From Candidatus Woesearchaeota archaeon (GTDB lineage Archaea > Nanobdellota > Nanobdellia > Woesearchaeales > UBA10216), in NCBI GenBank assembly GCA_016180195.1, contig JACPBS010000004.1, positions 106,555 through 170,554 of the forward strand: a stretch of 64,000 nucleotides of DNA. The letters run 5' to 3'. The position numbers and the translations under genes were made by a program. Positions 1 to 7,333 of this stretch are shown here, one piece after another; the first letter of the stretch is position 1; each line of letters opens with the position of its first letter. Below the pieces are notes generated by a model, which ran no database searches, was not told the origin of the DNA, and saw only the letters and a program-made list of their open reading frames with translations.

Positions 1-658
1 TGTCTACCCTGACTTTTAGCGTGTAAGGCATCATGTGCCCTGTCTGGGATACGCTCACTTCGAATGTGTTGTCATTATCCGCTGTTGTCTCGGCCGGGCC
101 TTCAATCTTGACCAGGGCGTCCTTGTTTACAGGATTCAGGTTGATGCTGCTTATGGTCGTGTTTAGGGATGAGGCGAGAAGCATTATGTCTCCAAATGAC
201 CTTCCATGGTTGTTGTTTCCGTCCGTAATCAGAAGCACGTTGTCATTGCCCTGTATGTTGGCAAGTATCGAGTCTCCTATTGCAGACCTGTTGTGTTCAG
301 CTATCGTTCTTGACGTTACTGGGATGGTCCTGGATATCTCCTCAACAAGCCTGTCCGATATGTTTTGGTCATAAATGCTGAAGGAGGAAGACCTGTCAAC
401 CAGTATGTTTAGTGATGGATTGCCCGGCATTGTTTGCCTTTCAAGGGTGAATGGCTGCGCAAGGGCTGCTATCAAAAGCGCGTATATTATCGCTCTTGAT
501 GAGAATATAAGTATCCTGTCAAGCCTCTTTTCGCTGGAAAACCTGAATTGTTCCCTGTAGTCGTCAAACTTTACAAAGTTCCTTCTTGTTATGAAAAACA
601 GTATTACTACTGCGGGTATTATTGCGAAAAGAAGGTCGGGGTACTTGAAGCTTATCAA
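1..658 (-). CDS. BatA-like/VWA membrane protein, 3' part beyond window
   Basis: The reading frame runs leftward off the window edge, so about 219 N-terminal residues are visible. It opens at a TTG whose bases overlap the TGA stop of the upstream gene (TTGA, 655-658), implying translational coupling. Two hydrophobic segments (about residues 9-24 and 52-66) are followed by a von Willebrand A-like region: 'NILVDRSSSFS' is a MIDAS-type DxSxS strand and 'VLLITDGNNN' a second core strand. The layout matches BatA/BatB-type membrane VWA proteins, usually anchored proteins that bind partners through a divalent metal. No specific partner can be named. It is the distal member of a pair with the next gene, which has the same architecture. 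Confidence 0.75.
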   Translation of the reverse strand, partial: MISFKYPDLLFAIIPAVVILFFITRRNFVKFDDYREQFRFSSEKRLDRILIFSSRAIIYALLIAALAQPFTLERQTMPGNPSLNILVDRSSSFSIYDQNISDRLVEEISRTIPVTSRTIAEHNRSAIGDSILANIQGNDNVLLITDGNNNHGRSFGDIMLLASSLNTTISSINLNPVNKDALVKIEGPAETTADNDNTFEVSVSQTGHMMPYTLKVRVD

Positions 659-2418
659 ATGTCACCCCTCCATTTTATGTAAAGCAGCTCCAGGAGCAGT
701 ATTGCCGCTCCTGCGATGATGAGGTATTGTTCAAGTTTTACATCCCTTTTTTCCTTGGATTCTTTTATGTACAGTGCCTTTTCCTCTTCAAGAACATTGA
801 CATCATCCTTGCTTATGTCGGATTCAAGTGAGTTGATCAGGCTTGCAGAGACCCTGTTTCCTGACACTGTATAAAATCCTGCCTTTTCAAGATATTGCTT
901 TCCTGAAGAATCCGAGTATATCTTTCCCGTGTTGAAGTTATATTCCTTCAGGTCTTCTGTTCCCGTGAGGAAATTGATTAGCTTGTTCCAGAAGATTGGA
1001 TAAGATACTGTTGTCTTGAAATCGCTGTATTCATCAATTATTCCATAGTAAATGATTTTCCCATTGCCCTCGTCTTTCATTGTAAGGGCTGCGGATCCGT
1101 CCCCCTCGGCGATTACGGTCGCTCCCTTTTTTACCGAGGCATTTGGCAGCATGAATGATGTCCCAAAATCAACGTCTGACGTAAACTTGTTTATTATGAC
1201 CGTGCTTATTTTTGAGTTGTTTATTCTTCCTTCCAGCCTTACTGGAAGAAGAGGGTTGGATTCCACATCTTGCTGGTATGTTATTATTATTGAGCTGCCA
1301 TTTCTGGCTTTCTTTAGCGAGTCCTGGTAAAAATCAGGCAAAATGAGCTGATAGGATGCTGAATGTATTATTATTATGTCATGGTTTATTTCAGGTATGA
1401 TTGGAGGCTCTGCTATTTCCAGTTGTATGTCCTTCGATGACTGTAGCGCTGTTTTCAGGTAGCTTTTTTCCGAATTCGTTACAAGCAGCACTTTTATTTT
1501 TTTGATGTTTTCAGCAGTTATGTATGCATGGTTGTCAGTTTCAAGGTCGTCTTTTTCCTCAAGCCTGAGTTCTGTCTGTCCGGAAGGTGTATTGAACTCT
1601 ATTGTTTCTATGGAGTTGGCGAGGATTTTCTTCATTATGTGATTGGTGCCCTGGCTGTTCACTATGCTTAGCGTCGCGGTCCTTTCCTCTTCATCGTAGT
1701 TTTTTATTACTGCTGTTGACTTGAGCTTTCCAACGATGACATCCACGATTGCAGCATTCCTTCCTTCTGATGTGACACTGATGAATTCTACAGGTATCCC
1801 TTTTGATAGCAGTATCCTTTTTGCCACGAGGGGGTCCGGTCCTTCGGTTGCAATGAAATCGCTGATCACGTAAACCTTCCCGATCCGATTTCCGATTAGA
1901 TCAGCAGCAAGAAGCATGGAGTCGCCAAGATTGGTTGATGTATGCCTTGGCTCCAAAGTTGATAGTATTTTGGTTGCCTCTTCCCTGTCTCCATTTTGCA
2001 GCACTTGAACAGGATAGTTCTGTGCCAGTATTATGCTTGTTTTCCCATTTATTTTGCCTTTTGCAATATCTATGGCCTTGTTGAACCTTCCGTTTGCTCC
2101 CATGCTGGCAGAAGCGTCAAGCACTATGACCGTGCTTTCTATGGACTGTTCGCCATACATGGTCGTGAACGGCTGTGTTGTTGAGAATGATAGAACACCC
2201 AGTGCAGCAAATTGAAGAAGGAAAAGCAGGCTTCCCAGGAAGAACAGGAAGAATGTGGATTTTCTGCTCAATCCTTTCTGTTGGATGAAAAACATCAGCG
2301 ATGGGATGTTTTTTTCCTGGGGCTTTGGCCTCATCAGGTATAGGAGGATGAGGAGTGCCAGGCTGGTAAATGCATACCAACCTAGATTGTTTATTACGTT
2401 TATTCCGAATGGCAGCAT
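655..2418 (-). CDS. BatA-domain / VWA membrane protein
   Basis: This 587-aa protein has an N-terminal BatA-type membrane region: a first helix near residues 14-28, a basic linker, and a second helix near 56-78. A VWA domain follows, with MIDAS motif 'VIVLDASASMG' at about 96-106 and 'KVYVISDF' as a later strand. The long central region is beta-rich and of unknown function; a C-terminal helix (about 565-582, 'YLIIAGAAILLLELLYI') re-enters the membrane. The family is widespread in bacteria and DPANN archaea, often beside MoxR ATPases, none of which is visible here. It overlaps the downstream VWA gene by 4 bp, so the two are probably co-translated. Function beyond metal-dependent protein binding is unknown. 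Confidence 0.8.
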   Translation of the reverse strand: MLPFGINVINNLGWYAFTSLALLILLYLMRPKPQEKNIPSLMFFIQQKGLSRKSTFFLFFLGSLLFLLQFAALGVLSFSTTQPFTTMYGEQSIESTVIVLDASASMGANGRFNKAIDIAKGKINGKTSIILAQNYPVQVLQNGDREEATKILSTLEPRHTSTNLGDSMLLAADLIGNRIGKVYVISDFIATEGPDPLVAKRILLSKGIPVEFISVTSEGRNAAIVDVIVGKLKSTAVIKNYDEEERTATLSIVNSQGTNHIMKKILANSIETIEFNTPSGQTELRLEEKDDLETDNHAYITAENIKKIKVLLVTNSEKSYLKTALQSSKDIQLEIAEPPIIPEINHDIIIIHSASYQLILPDFYQDSLKKARNGSSIIITYQQDVESNPLLPVRLEGRINNSKISTVIINKFTSDVDFGTSFMLPNASVKKGATVIAEGDGSAALTMKDEGNGKIIYYGIIDEYSDFKTTVSYPIFWNKLINFLTGTEDLKEYNFNTGKIYSDSSGKQYLEKAGFYTVSGNRVSASLINSLESDISKDDVNVLEEEKALYIKESKEKRDVKLEQYLIIAGAAILLLELLYIKWRGDI

Positions 2419-2440
2419 GAAAACTGTATTGACCTCTTTT

Positions 2441-2701
2441 TTATTTGATGCTTTCAGCGCATTTGTTGGAGCAGAACCTGTATGTTTGTCCCTTTATTTC
2501 GCGTTCCACGAAATTTTCCAGCAGAACTTGGCCGCATTTTGCGCATTCAGCCATTTTTTTACCTTCTTCATAGCCCTTCATGAAGCCTTCATCTTCAGGG
2601 GTGATTTCATCCTCTTCTTCCTCTAGTTTGTTTCTTTCCTCTTCATCGTAAATGTCCTCTTCATGGTTTTCTTCTGTGTATTCCTCTTCCTCATCCTTCA
2701 A
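2441..2701 (-). CDS. Small acidic protein with C-terminal zinc-ribbon (TRASH-like) motif
   Basis: About 86 aa. The N-terminal half is almost entirely Glu/Asp (residues 1-40). The C-terminal half has a four-cysteine metal site, 'CAKCGQ' then 'FCSNKCAES', spaced like small TRASH/FCS zinc fingers. I chose the TTG start at 2701 because GAGGTGA lies about 5 nt upstream. The GTG used by a longer reading (2710) is inside that Shine-Dalgarno sequence. It lies 22 bp before the BatA/VWA gene on the same strand and probably shares its transcript. A role as a small metal-binding or nucleic-acid-binding protein is inference only. Confidence 0.65.
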   Translation of the reverse strand: MKDEEEEYTEENHEEDIYDEEERNKLEEEEDEITPEDEGFMKGYEEGKKMAECAKCGQVLLENFVEREIKGQTYRFCSNKCAESIK

Positions 2702-2845
2702 AAGAATCACCTCTGTTGTTTATGATGTTCGGAAGCAGGTTTTTATTGTTTTCCATTACATTTTATAGCAAAATAGTTCGTATAATAATCCGATGCGGTT
2801 TTCTGTGTAGAAAAAATGATATCAGATAGTCAGTAAACCAGACTA

Positions 2846-3024
2846 ATGGGAGGCAAATCTGTCGGAATAGTTGGATTCGGCCAACTTGGGGGATTTTTAG
2901 CAAAGCATCTCAGAAATGATTTTGACATTTTTGTTTCCGGGACATTCAGGTTTTGAATCCTTATGCTGAAAAAGGAACATTCGTGTCAAAGATTGAAGAT
3001 ATTAGGAAAAAGCTTAAGGATTAA
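2846..3024 (+). pseudogene. Remnant of a Rossmann-fold dehydrogenase, probably prephenate dehydrogenase (tyrA-like)
   Basis: An ATG opens 'GIVGFGQLGGFLAKHL', a classic NAD(P)-binding GxGxxG start as in TyrA, with 'NDFDIFVSG' after it. The frame stops at once, but a +1 shift continues as 'IQVLNPYAEKG' and 'KIEDIRKKLKD' up to TAA at 3022-3024. This looks like the natural C-terminus of the same protein. The middle 150-200 residues are missing, so the gene has lost its core by deletion and cannot be functional. Its end overlaps the convergent rnhB stop by a few bases. The family assignment rests on the N-terminal motif and the general look of the tail; another short Rossmann dehydrogenase is possible. 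Confidence 0.5.
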
Positions 3025-3725
3025 TTTTCATCCCATCCAGAAAGATCTTTCTGGAATTCTCCACCTTTCACCCTCTTATATGGCATCCAGCTTTTCCTGA
3101 AGATCTCATGATGCGTCTCGTGGTTTTTTTTAAGAAATGCCTGTGTAAGCGGGTCTGTAAGGTAGCCTGAGCCAAAATTGATCCCTATTTTTTTTTTGAT
3201 TTTCCCTATTTCATCCTCCCTTGTGACCTTTGCCAGTATTGATGCAGCCCCGCATTCAATGTGATTCAAGTCAGCCTTGTGCTCCACAGAAACATCGATC
3301 TCCTTGTTATCAAGAAGTTTCATCAGGTATCTCTTGTAGTTGATTATGTTGTTGCTTGGGCTGTCTATTATTGCCTTCTGGGGCTTCAACGAGTTTATTA
3401 TCTCTGCAGATTTGTGTGCCTCAAGCCAGTTGAGGTTAAGGTCATCAGACTGAAGGGCAGCATCTATTTCAGAAGGCTCAATGACAACTATTTTCCATTT
3501 TATGGCGATGGTTTTTATCTTGTCAAAAAGAGTTCTCATCTTCACGATTGACAATAGCTTAGAGTCCTTCACGCCAATTGATTTGAGGCTTTCGCTTCCT
3601 TCCTCATCTAACAGGACTCCTGCCATGACCATCGGACCTATGATGGGGCCTTTGGGTTTACTTAAGCTCGAAAATCATGCTTAAAGTAATCTACCTGCCT
3701 CATCAATGCCGCAAACCACAGTCAT
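3021..3725 (-). CDS. rnhB: Ribonuclease HII, interrupted by a 39-nt putative intron
   Basis: RNase HII cleaves RNA in RNA:DNA hybrids and removes single ribonucleotides. The long open frame (from ATG 3632) lacks the first catalytic residues. Upstream, from ATG 3725-3723, the sequence encodes 'MTVVCGIDEAGR'. A 39-nt stretch with TAA and TGA follows, then 'GPIIGPMVMAGVLLDEE'. Joined, the parts give the family signature DEAGRGPxIGPM exactly. The rest is intact: 'AIIDSPSNN' and 'HKADLNHIECGAASILAKV' carry the other acidic residues. The spliced protein would be about 221 aa, normal for archaea. The ATG overlaps the stop of the upstream HTH gene (ATGA), which supports this start. Without removal of the insertion the enzyme would lack its catalytic Asp-Glu pair. 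Confidence 0.85.
3652..3690 (-). other. Putative bulge-helix-bulge intron in rnhB mRNA (39 nt)
   Basis: The stretch has both TAA and TGA in the rnhB frame, yet its removal restores the frame and the conserved motif. Its ends form an inverted repeat (TTACTTTAAGC against GCTTAAGTAA). On the RNA, exon GGU pairs with intron ACC, and a 3-nt bulge AGA separates that helix from UUAC/GUAA. The other strand bulges at CAAAG, and the exons pair outside (GAUGAGGC with GCCCCAUC). Cutting at AG^A and CAA^AG rejoins AGA (Arg) in frame. This is the layout used by the archaeal tRNA splicing endonuclease, with an irregular 3' bulge. The boundary can slide by one base (3651-3689) because an A is shared. Confidence 0.6.
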
Positions 3726-4003
3726 ATTGCTATCACATTTTTGTTTAAATTTAATTTCCACATTTTTTTATCGGTCCGTATGACTAAACCTAATTTTTCG
3801 AGTTCTTTTAATCTTCGAAATGCAGATTTCCAAGAAACGCCCAATTTTTCGGCCAATTCCTTAGTATGTTGACAATCTTCCACCAGAATATTTAAATATT
3901 TATACTTTAAATGCGATATAATAATTGCTTTTTTAGTTTTAATAACCCAATATTGTGAACTTTTAACCCTAAAATTCTCAATAATCATTTCTTTTTTGAG
4001 CAT
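3722..4003 (-). CDS. Small winged-helix DNA-binding protein
   Basis: 93 aa. A helix-turn-helix is visible in 'TKELAEKLGVSWKSAFRRLKEL' (about residues 47-68, of which the last helix is the likely recognition helix), followed by a basic wing and 'GLVIRTDKKMWKLN'. This is typical of ArsR/MarR-like one-domain archaeal regulators. The gene is clearly more AT-rich than the neighbouring core genes. Its stop overlaps the proposed rnhB start (ATGA, 3722-3725), so the two are probably co-translated. Its target and ligand cannot be read from the sequence. Confidence 0.7.
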   Translation of the reverse strand: MLKKEMIIENFRVKSSQYWVIKTKKAIIISHLKYKYLNILVEDCQHTKELAEKLGVSWKSAFRRLKELEKLGLVIRTDKKMWKLNLNKNVIAI

Positions 4004-4042
4004 GGATTCGCATTCTTCAGTCTTTTGGATAATCCTCTGAGA

Positions 4043-4170
4043 TTATTTTGTTTCCATCAGTATGCTGAAAGTGTCTATGTCTGATTCAGGGATTTTCAGC
4101 ATCTTGGTTTTTTCGCTAAAAATTCAATGTCGGTTGTTGCTTCGACGATTTTTTCAACATAAATTTCGAC
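4043..4170 (-). pseudogene. Frameshifted coding remnant, family unknown
   Basis: Read on the minus strand, this stretch gives a protein-like sequence in two frames: 'VEIYVEKIVEATTDIEFLAKK' in part, then after a frameshift 'KMLKIPESDIDTFSILMETK' and a stop. There is no start codon or ribosome site at the left end, and a dispersed repeat begins just beyond. It is best explained as the decayed tail of a small gene. I do not recognise the family, and the call rests only on the coding look of the two segments. Confidence 0.3.
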
Positions 4171-4180
4171 CTAAATGATG

Positions 4181-4213
4181 GGGCTTTGAACCCAACGCGA
4201 AATTTATTTGTAA
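4181..4213. repeat. Dispersed 33-bp repeat, copy 1
   Basis: This is one of three near-identical 33-bp units in the window (others at 9705-9737 and 46175-46207). All read GGGCTTTGAACCCAA, three variable bases, then GAAATTTATTTGTAA. Each copy ends 1-18 bp from the stop codon of a minus-strand gene, here the Lrp-type regulator. On the minus strand, GGGTTCAAAGCCC could form a 3-bp stem with a 7-base TTCAAAG loop, resembling a tRNA T-arm. Its function is unknown. Confidence 0.7.
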
Positions 4214-4222
4214 GAATCCACA

Positions 4223-5248
4223 TCACACATTCTGCATATCTTTAACCAAACAATCCGGAAAATAAGTGTATTTAACCTCATCCAGTATGATTAGCAACTC
4301 GCTTCTTTTCAGCACGCCTTTGAGTATGCCCCTGATGCCCAAGACTACCTCATTCAGCTTATCATTGGTCTTTGCCCTTATCTCAACATGCATATCGCTG
4401 CCTCCCACCGTCCTGTAGAAATAAGTTACATTCGGATTTCTTTTCAAAAAGTCTTTTATTGCCACTTCGGCATGCCTTGTCAGTTTCTCTGTCTTCAATA
4501 TGAGGAAATACCAGTTATAGCCCATCATTTTTGGCAAAACATCAGGCCTGTATTTCAGTATTATTTTCTTCTGTTCAAGCTTCTTCAGATGGTACTTTAC
4601 ATTGTCTCTTTGTGCTGCCAGCTTTTGAGCGAGTTCAGATATGCTCATTCTCGCATTTTTTGCCAGTATTTTCAGCAGCTTAAGTTCAAACTCTGTTAGT
4701 GCCTCTTTTTCGGGGTTTCCCCTGGTTATGTAATCAGGATTTCCGATTTTTCCGAAAACAAATGAGAATGGAACTGCGGCTTCCTCTATTATGTAGTCGA
4801 AATCATACCCGTCAAAATTTGTTTTGTATTTCTGCTCAATGTCCTTCATTATTGTTTCGATTTCGGCATAATTCCTGACAAACACCTTTATGATAGCATC
4901 ATGGTTCCCAATGCATTTGAACAGCTGTGCTACATTCTCGTGGTTTTTGAGGTAATCAAGGATCTCTTTTTCCTTTTCATAGTCCAAGTCCCTGAACCTT
5001 ATGAACACAAAGAACAGTTCCCAACCCATTTTCTTTATATCAAGGACCGTATTAAATCCCACTATCAGTCCATTGTCCATCAGCCTGTTAAGCCTGTAGC
5101 CCACCGATTCCTTGCTGAGCCTTGCCTTCCTTCCAATTTCCGACAATGGAGCCCTTGAGTTGTCAAAAAGCGCTGCAATTATCTTTTTGTCTTTCACGTC
5201 CAATATTAATTGCTTTTCATGAGCATTGTCAAGCATTTCTTGAATCAT
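4223..5248 (-). CDS. Tandem Lrp/AsnC-type transcription regulator
   Basis: 341 aa, roughly twice the usual Lrp/AsnC length. Two HTH units are visible: 'LSEIGRKARLSKESVGYRLNRL' in part (about 35-56) and 'MSISELAQKLAAQRDNVKYHLKKL' in part (about 196-219). Each is followed by a RAM-like alpha/beta region: the first has 'LFFVFIRFRDLDYEKE' and 'NVAQLFKCIGNHDAIIKVFV', the second 'WYFLILKTEKL' and 'NVTYFYRTVGGSDMHVEIRA'. Such fused dimers occur in DPANN archaea. An AT-rich TATA-like stretch (TTTTTAAAAATCC) lies about 25 bp upstream of the start, fitting a leaderless mRNA. It is a DNA-binding regulator; the effector is unknown. Confidence 0.8.
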   Translation of the reverse strand: MIQEMLDNAHEKQLILDVKDKKIIAALFDNSRAPLSEIGRKARLSKESVGYRLNRLMDNGLIVGFNTVLDIKKMGWELFFVFIRFRDLDYEKEKEILDYLKNHENVAQLFKCIGNHDAIIKVFVRNYAEIETIMKDIEQKYKTNFDGYDFDYIIEEAAVPFSFVFGKIGNPDYITRGNPEKEALTEFELKLLKILAKNARMSISELAQKLAAQRDNVKYHLKKLEQKKIILKYRPDVLPKMMGYNWYFLILKTEKLTRHAEVAIKDFLKRNPNVTYFYRTVGGSDMHVEIRAKTNDKLNEVVLGIRGILKGVLKRSELLIILDEVKYTYFPDCLVKDMQNV

Positions 5249-5353
5249 ATAAGGGATTTTTAAAAATTTTTTTCTTATTTGATAAAATTTTTATGGGAAA
5301 TATTAATATATTCTGACCAATAATTGCTACTATGAAGTTACAAGGGGGTAAAA

Positions 5354-5803
5354 ATGGGGGAGGAAATGCTGGGGGGAGCGAAATTGGAGGATACGTGTGA
5401 GGCATTGGGATATGATATAGTTAAAGTTAGCACCATAGTAGACATGCTAAGCTCGCAACCTGACCTGGAGAGAGTAGCCGCCGCTGCTTATCACCTTATA
5501 AACTACAACCTTCACATAACCGCCGATTATACAGGGCAAACAAATATGCATGATGCAACAGAAGCAGGAAAATGTTTTGATGATTTAGCTAAACGTACGG
5601 GGATACGCTTTATAGACCCGACACACAGGTTCAGGGGAGTGAAGTCAGGAATGGTTTATGCAAAAGTCGATGTAACCGGAAAACATGCCAAGAGATATCC
5701 AAAGGACGGAATGGGACGGACTCTTTGGAATCAGCCGTATTACGAGGATTTAAAGGAAAGTAAGTATTTGGAAGTTTTGATCCATTATAGGCGTCAGGAG
5801 TGA
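5354..5803 (+). CDS. Hypothetical protein (149 aa)
   Basis: I do not recognise a family. The start is well supported: AAGGGGGTAAAAATG gives a strong Shine-Dalgarno sequence, and an AT-rich box (ATTAATATATTC, near 5302) could be the promoter. The protein has a helical N-terminal half ('SSQPDLERVAAAAYHLINYNL') and a basic C-terminal half with 'HRFRGVKSGMVYAKVDV'. There are no membrane segments or metal motifs. It begins a run of three small plus-strand unknowns (5.4-7.1 kb) of higher AT content than the core genes, suggesting accessory DNA. Confidence 0.6.
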   Translation: MGEEMLGGAKLEDTCEALGYDIVKVSTIVDMLSSQPDLERVAAAAYHLINYNLHITADYTGQTNMHDATEAGKCFDDLAKRTGIRFIDPTHRFRGVKSGMVYAKVDVTGKHAKRYPKDGMGRTLWNQPYYEDLKESKYLEVLIHYRRQE

Positions 5804-5918
5804 AAAACCCAAGAAAATGATTCGATAAAGATGTGAATATACTTCAAACTAATAGTTGTCAATATCAAGTTACTAAGAGGGATAAAAGCGAATTGGATTT
5901 CGTGTAAAATTAAATAAA

Positions 5919-6254
5919 ATGACAACAATAAACAAGCAGATTACAGCACTTTTGGACGAGATAACAGAGAAGACTGCAAAAACTTCTGGAATTGCAGAAA
6001 CAATAAATGGATTGTTTTTAGGCGCAAGAGCAATAATGAAAGCTAATGATTATTCGCATGCTTCAAGCTATATCCATAATGTAGCTTATGTGGTGGCTTT
6101 GGAAATCTTGGTTGATAGTCTGCATCTTGAAGGAAAACCAAAAGAAATCATTAATGCTGTTGCAGACGCTCATATTAAGAGAGTAGGGGATCGTGATTAT
6201 GGTATGCCAGATCTTGCAAATCTACTTTACAAAATAGTGCATAGAGACAGATAA
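5919..6254 (+). CDS. Hypothetical small helical protein (111 aa)
   Basis: No recognised family. The sequence is predicted largely helical by eye ('MTTINKQITALLDEITEKTA', 'HASSYIHNVAYVVALEILVD'), soluble, and without cysteines. The ATG follows an A/T-rich leader without a clear ribosome site. It lies 47 bp before the next plus-strand unknown and may share its transcript. Confidence 0.5.
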   Translation: MTTINKQITALLDEITEKTAKTSGIAETINGLFLGARAIMKANDYSHASSYIHNVAYVVALEILVDSLHLEGKPKEIINAVADAHIKRVGDRDYGMPDLANLLYKIVHRDR

Positions 6255-6301
6255 AATAAAATGTATCAAAACTGGATGAAACAAAAATACGGAGAAAAAA
6301 A

Positions 6302-7105
6302 ATGATTCGACTAAGATTTGAAGGGGATCGAGGATTTGTTGAGGATGCTCCAGAAGGATATGTCATTCACTCCTTATCAAAAGATCCCTCAACTGAAGAT
6401 TATTATCTTGTTCTTGAAGCTGGAAAGAGATTATTTAACGAAACTGAAGGATCAGAACGCTTTTTGTTATATGTTGGGGAGCGTGAGGGATTGAAAAGGG
6501 TTGAGCTTGCAGCAGTCAAATTGGAGAGTGTAATGGATTGTTTAACTTTTGTATCAGATCGAGGAGAAACAGCATTAATTATTCCAAATAAGCTTTTTTC
6601 AAGTTCTTCACCGCGTTTGCAAGGAAATAAACGCTTAAGACTCGAAGGAATAGTGAATCCGAATGACACTGCAAAAGAACGCCTTTATGGTTCCTATGTA
6701 TGGAGAAATCCGGAAAAAGAGATGGATCATAGGCTTTCTCAATATGGAGGATATGATCCTGTCAGGGTTAGGAATTTGGTTGACAGGTTAAGATCTTGCC
6801 GTGATTTGGATAATGTCAGTCTTGTTGAAAAAATGAATTCGCTCGATACTATGATTAAGGGGGATTACATGGGTGATATTAATTTTCTTACAGGTACTCG
6901 GAAAGATGTCGAGGAAAAAGTGAAGGGTTACTATCAGGAATTAGGTAAAAGGGTGGAAAGGTATTTTGAAAATGTCCGGGTTCCTTGGGTAACTGAGGAT
7001 GGTTCAGGGAATATGCTTTTTATTCAGTTTTCGGGGGAAGTTGAAAGCGGTAAAGCGCATAAAAAGAGATATATTGAAGTGGCTTTGACCCAACGCAAAG
7101 GATAG
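6302..7105 (+). CDS. Hypothetical protein (267 aa)
   Basis: No recognised family. A ribosome site (GGAGA) lies about 7 nt before the ATG. The N-terminal half reads as beta-rich ('MIRLRFEGDRGFVEDAPEGY', 'YYLVLEAGKRLFN', 'RFLLYVGE'), and the C-terminal half as helical and charged ('DVEEKVKGYYQELGKRVERYF'). There is no signal peptide or membrane span. It is AT-rich like the two genes before it. The initiator tRNA lies immediately downstream on the opposite strand. Confidence 0.55.
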   Translation: MIRLRFEGDRGFVEDAPEGYVIHSLSKDPSTEDYYLVLEAGKRLFNETEGSERFLLYVGEREGLKRVELAAVKLESVMDCLTFVSDRGETALIIPNKLFSSSSPRLQGNKRLRLEGIVNPNDTAKERLYGSYVWRNPEKEMDHRLSQYGGYDPVRVRNLVDRLRSCRDLDNVSLVEKMNSLDTMIKGDYMGDINFLTGTRKDVEEKVKGYYQELGKRVERYFENVRVPWVTEDGSGNMLFIQFSGEVESGKAHKKRYIEVALTQRKG

Positions 7106-7159
7106 ATTTCTCGAAAACCTTCTGAATTATTTAAAGCAGAAAAAATAGCGGGGGCTGGA

Positions 7160-7186
7160 GTTTCACACAGTTCAGATGAACTGAGG
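7160..7186 (-). other. T-loop intron of initiator tRNA-Met (27 nt)
   Basis: Inserted between tRNA positions 59 and 60. The central helix is exon UUCA with intron UGAA. Bulge 1 is AAC (AA^C) and bulge 2 is ACU (AC^U). The intron itself contains the hairpin CAGTTC-ATCT-GAACTG. Removal gives the standard loop TTCAAAT. Confidence 0.87.
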
Positions 7187-7232
7187 TTTGAACCAACGAC
7201 CTATGGGTTATGAGCCCATCGGGCACTCCTGG

Positions 7233-7262
7233 TTAGGCGGATACAGCGCAAGTCTATAACCT
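7233..7262 (-). other. D-loop intron of initiator tRNA-Met (30 nt)
   Basis: The intron lies in the D-loop, between exon GGGCAG and CCAGGAGTGCCC. The bulge-helix-bulge fits well. The central helix is exon GGGC with intron GCCU (one G-U pair). Bulge 1 is AGA cut as AG^A, and bulge 2 is AAC cut as AA^C. An inner helix starts with GG/CC. The 5' bulge is the same as that proposed in rnhB. Confidence 0.85.
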
Positions 7263-7300
7263 CTGCCCTACCCCGCTATTAGTCTGGGTGTAGTGCAATA

Positions 7301-7309
7301 ATTTATAAA
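7301..7309. promoter_or_regulatory. Symmetric TATA box shared by tRNA-iMet (-) and EamA transporter (+)
   Basis: TTTATAAAT lies 24-32 bp upstream of the tRNA 5' end (7277, minus) and about 25-33 bp upstream of the ATG at 7334 (plus). Its near-palindromic sequence suits both directions. No other TATA-like box is seen between the two genes. Confidence 0.6.
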
Positions 7310-7333
7310 TGTTTACTTGGAACTCCATGATTT

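Larger units (their letters stand above)
7146..7277 (-). tRNA. Initiator tRNA-Met (CAU) with two introns
   Basis: The acceptor stem is AGCGGGG with CCCCGCT and discriminator A; A1-U72 marks the initiator. The anticodon arm GGG-CTCATAA-CCC has the three G:C pairs expected of an initiator. The cloverleaf closes only if a 30-nt segment is removed from the D-loop (7233-7262) and a 27-nt segment from the T-loop (7160-7186). The exons then give D-arm GGGC-AGCCAGGAGT-GCCC, T-stem GTTGG/CCAGC and T-loop TTCAAAT, with a mature length of 75 nt. A TATA box (7301-7309) lies about 25 bp upstream. The canonical 37/38 position has no intron. CCA is not encoded. Confidence 0.92.

Noticed and set aside
3021..3632. 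RNase HII starting at the first ATG of the long open frame
   Set aside because: This would omit the catalytic Asp-Glu and the DEAGRGP motif, which are encoded just upstream in a coupled position.
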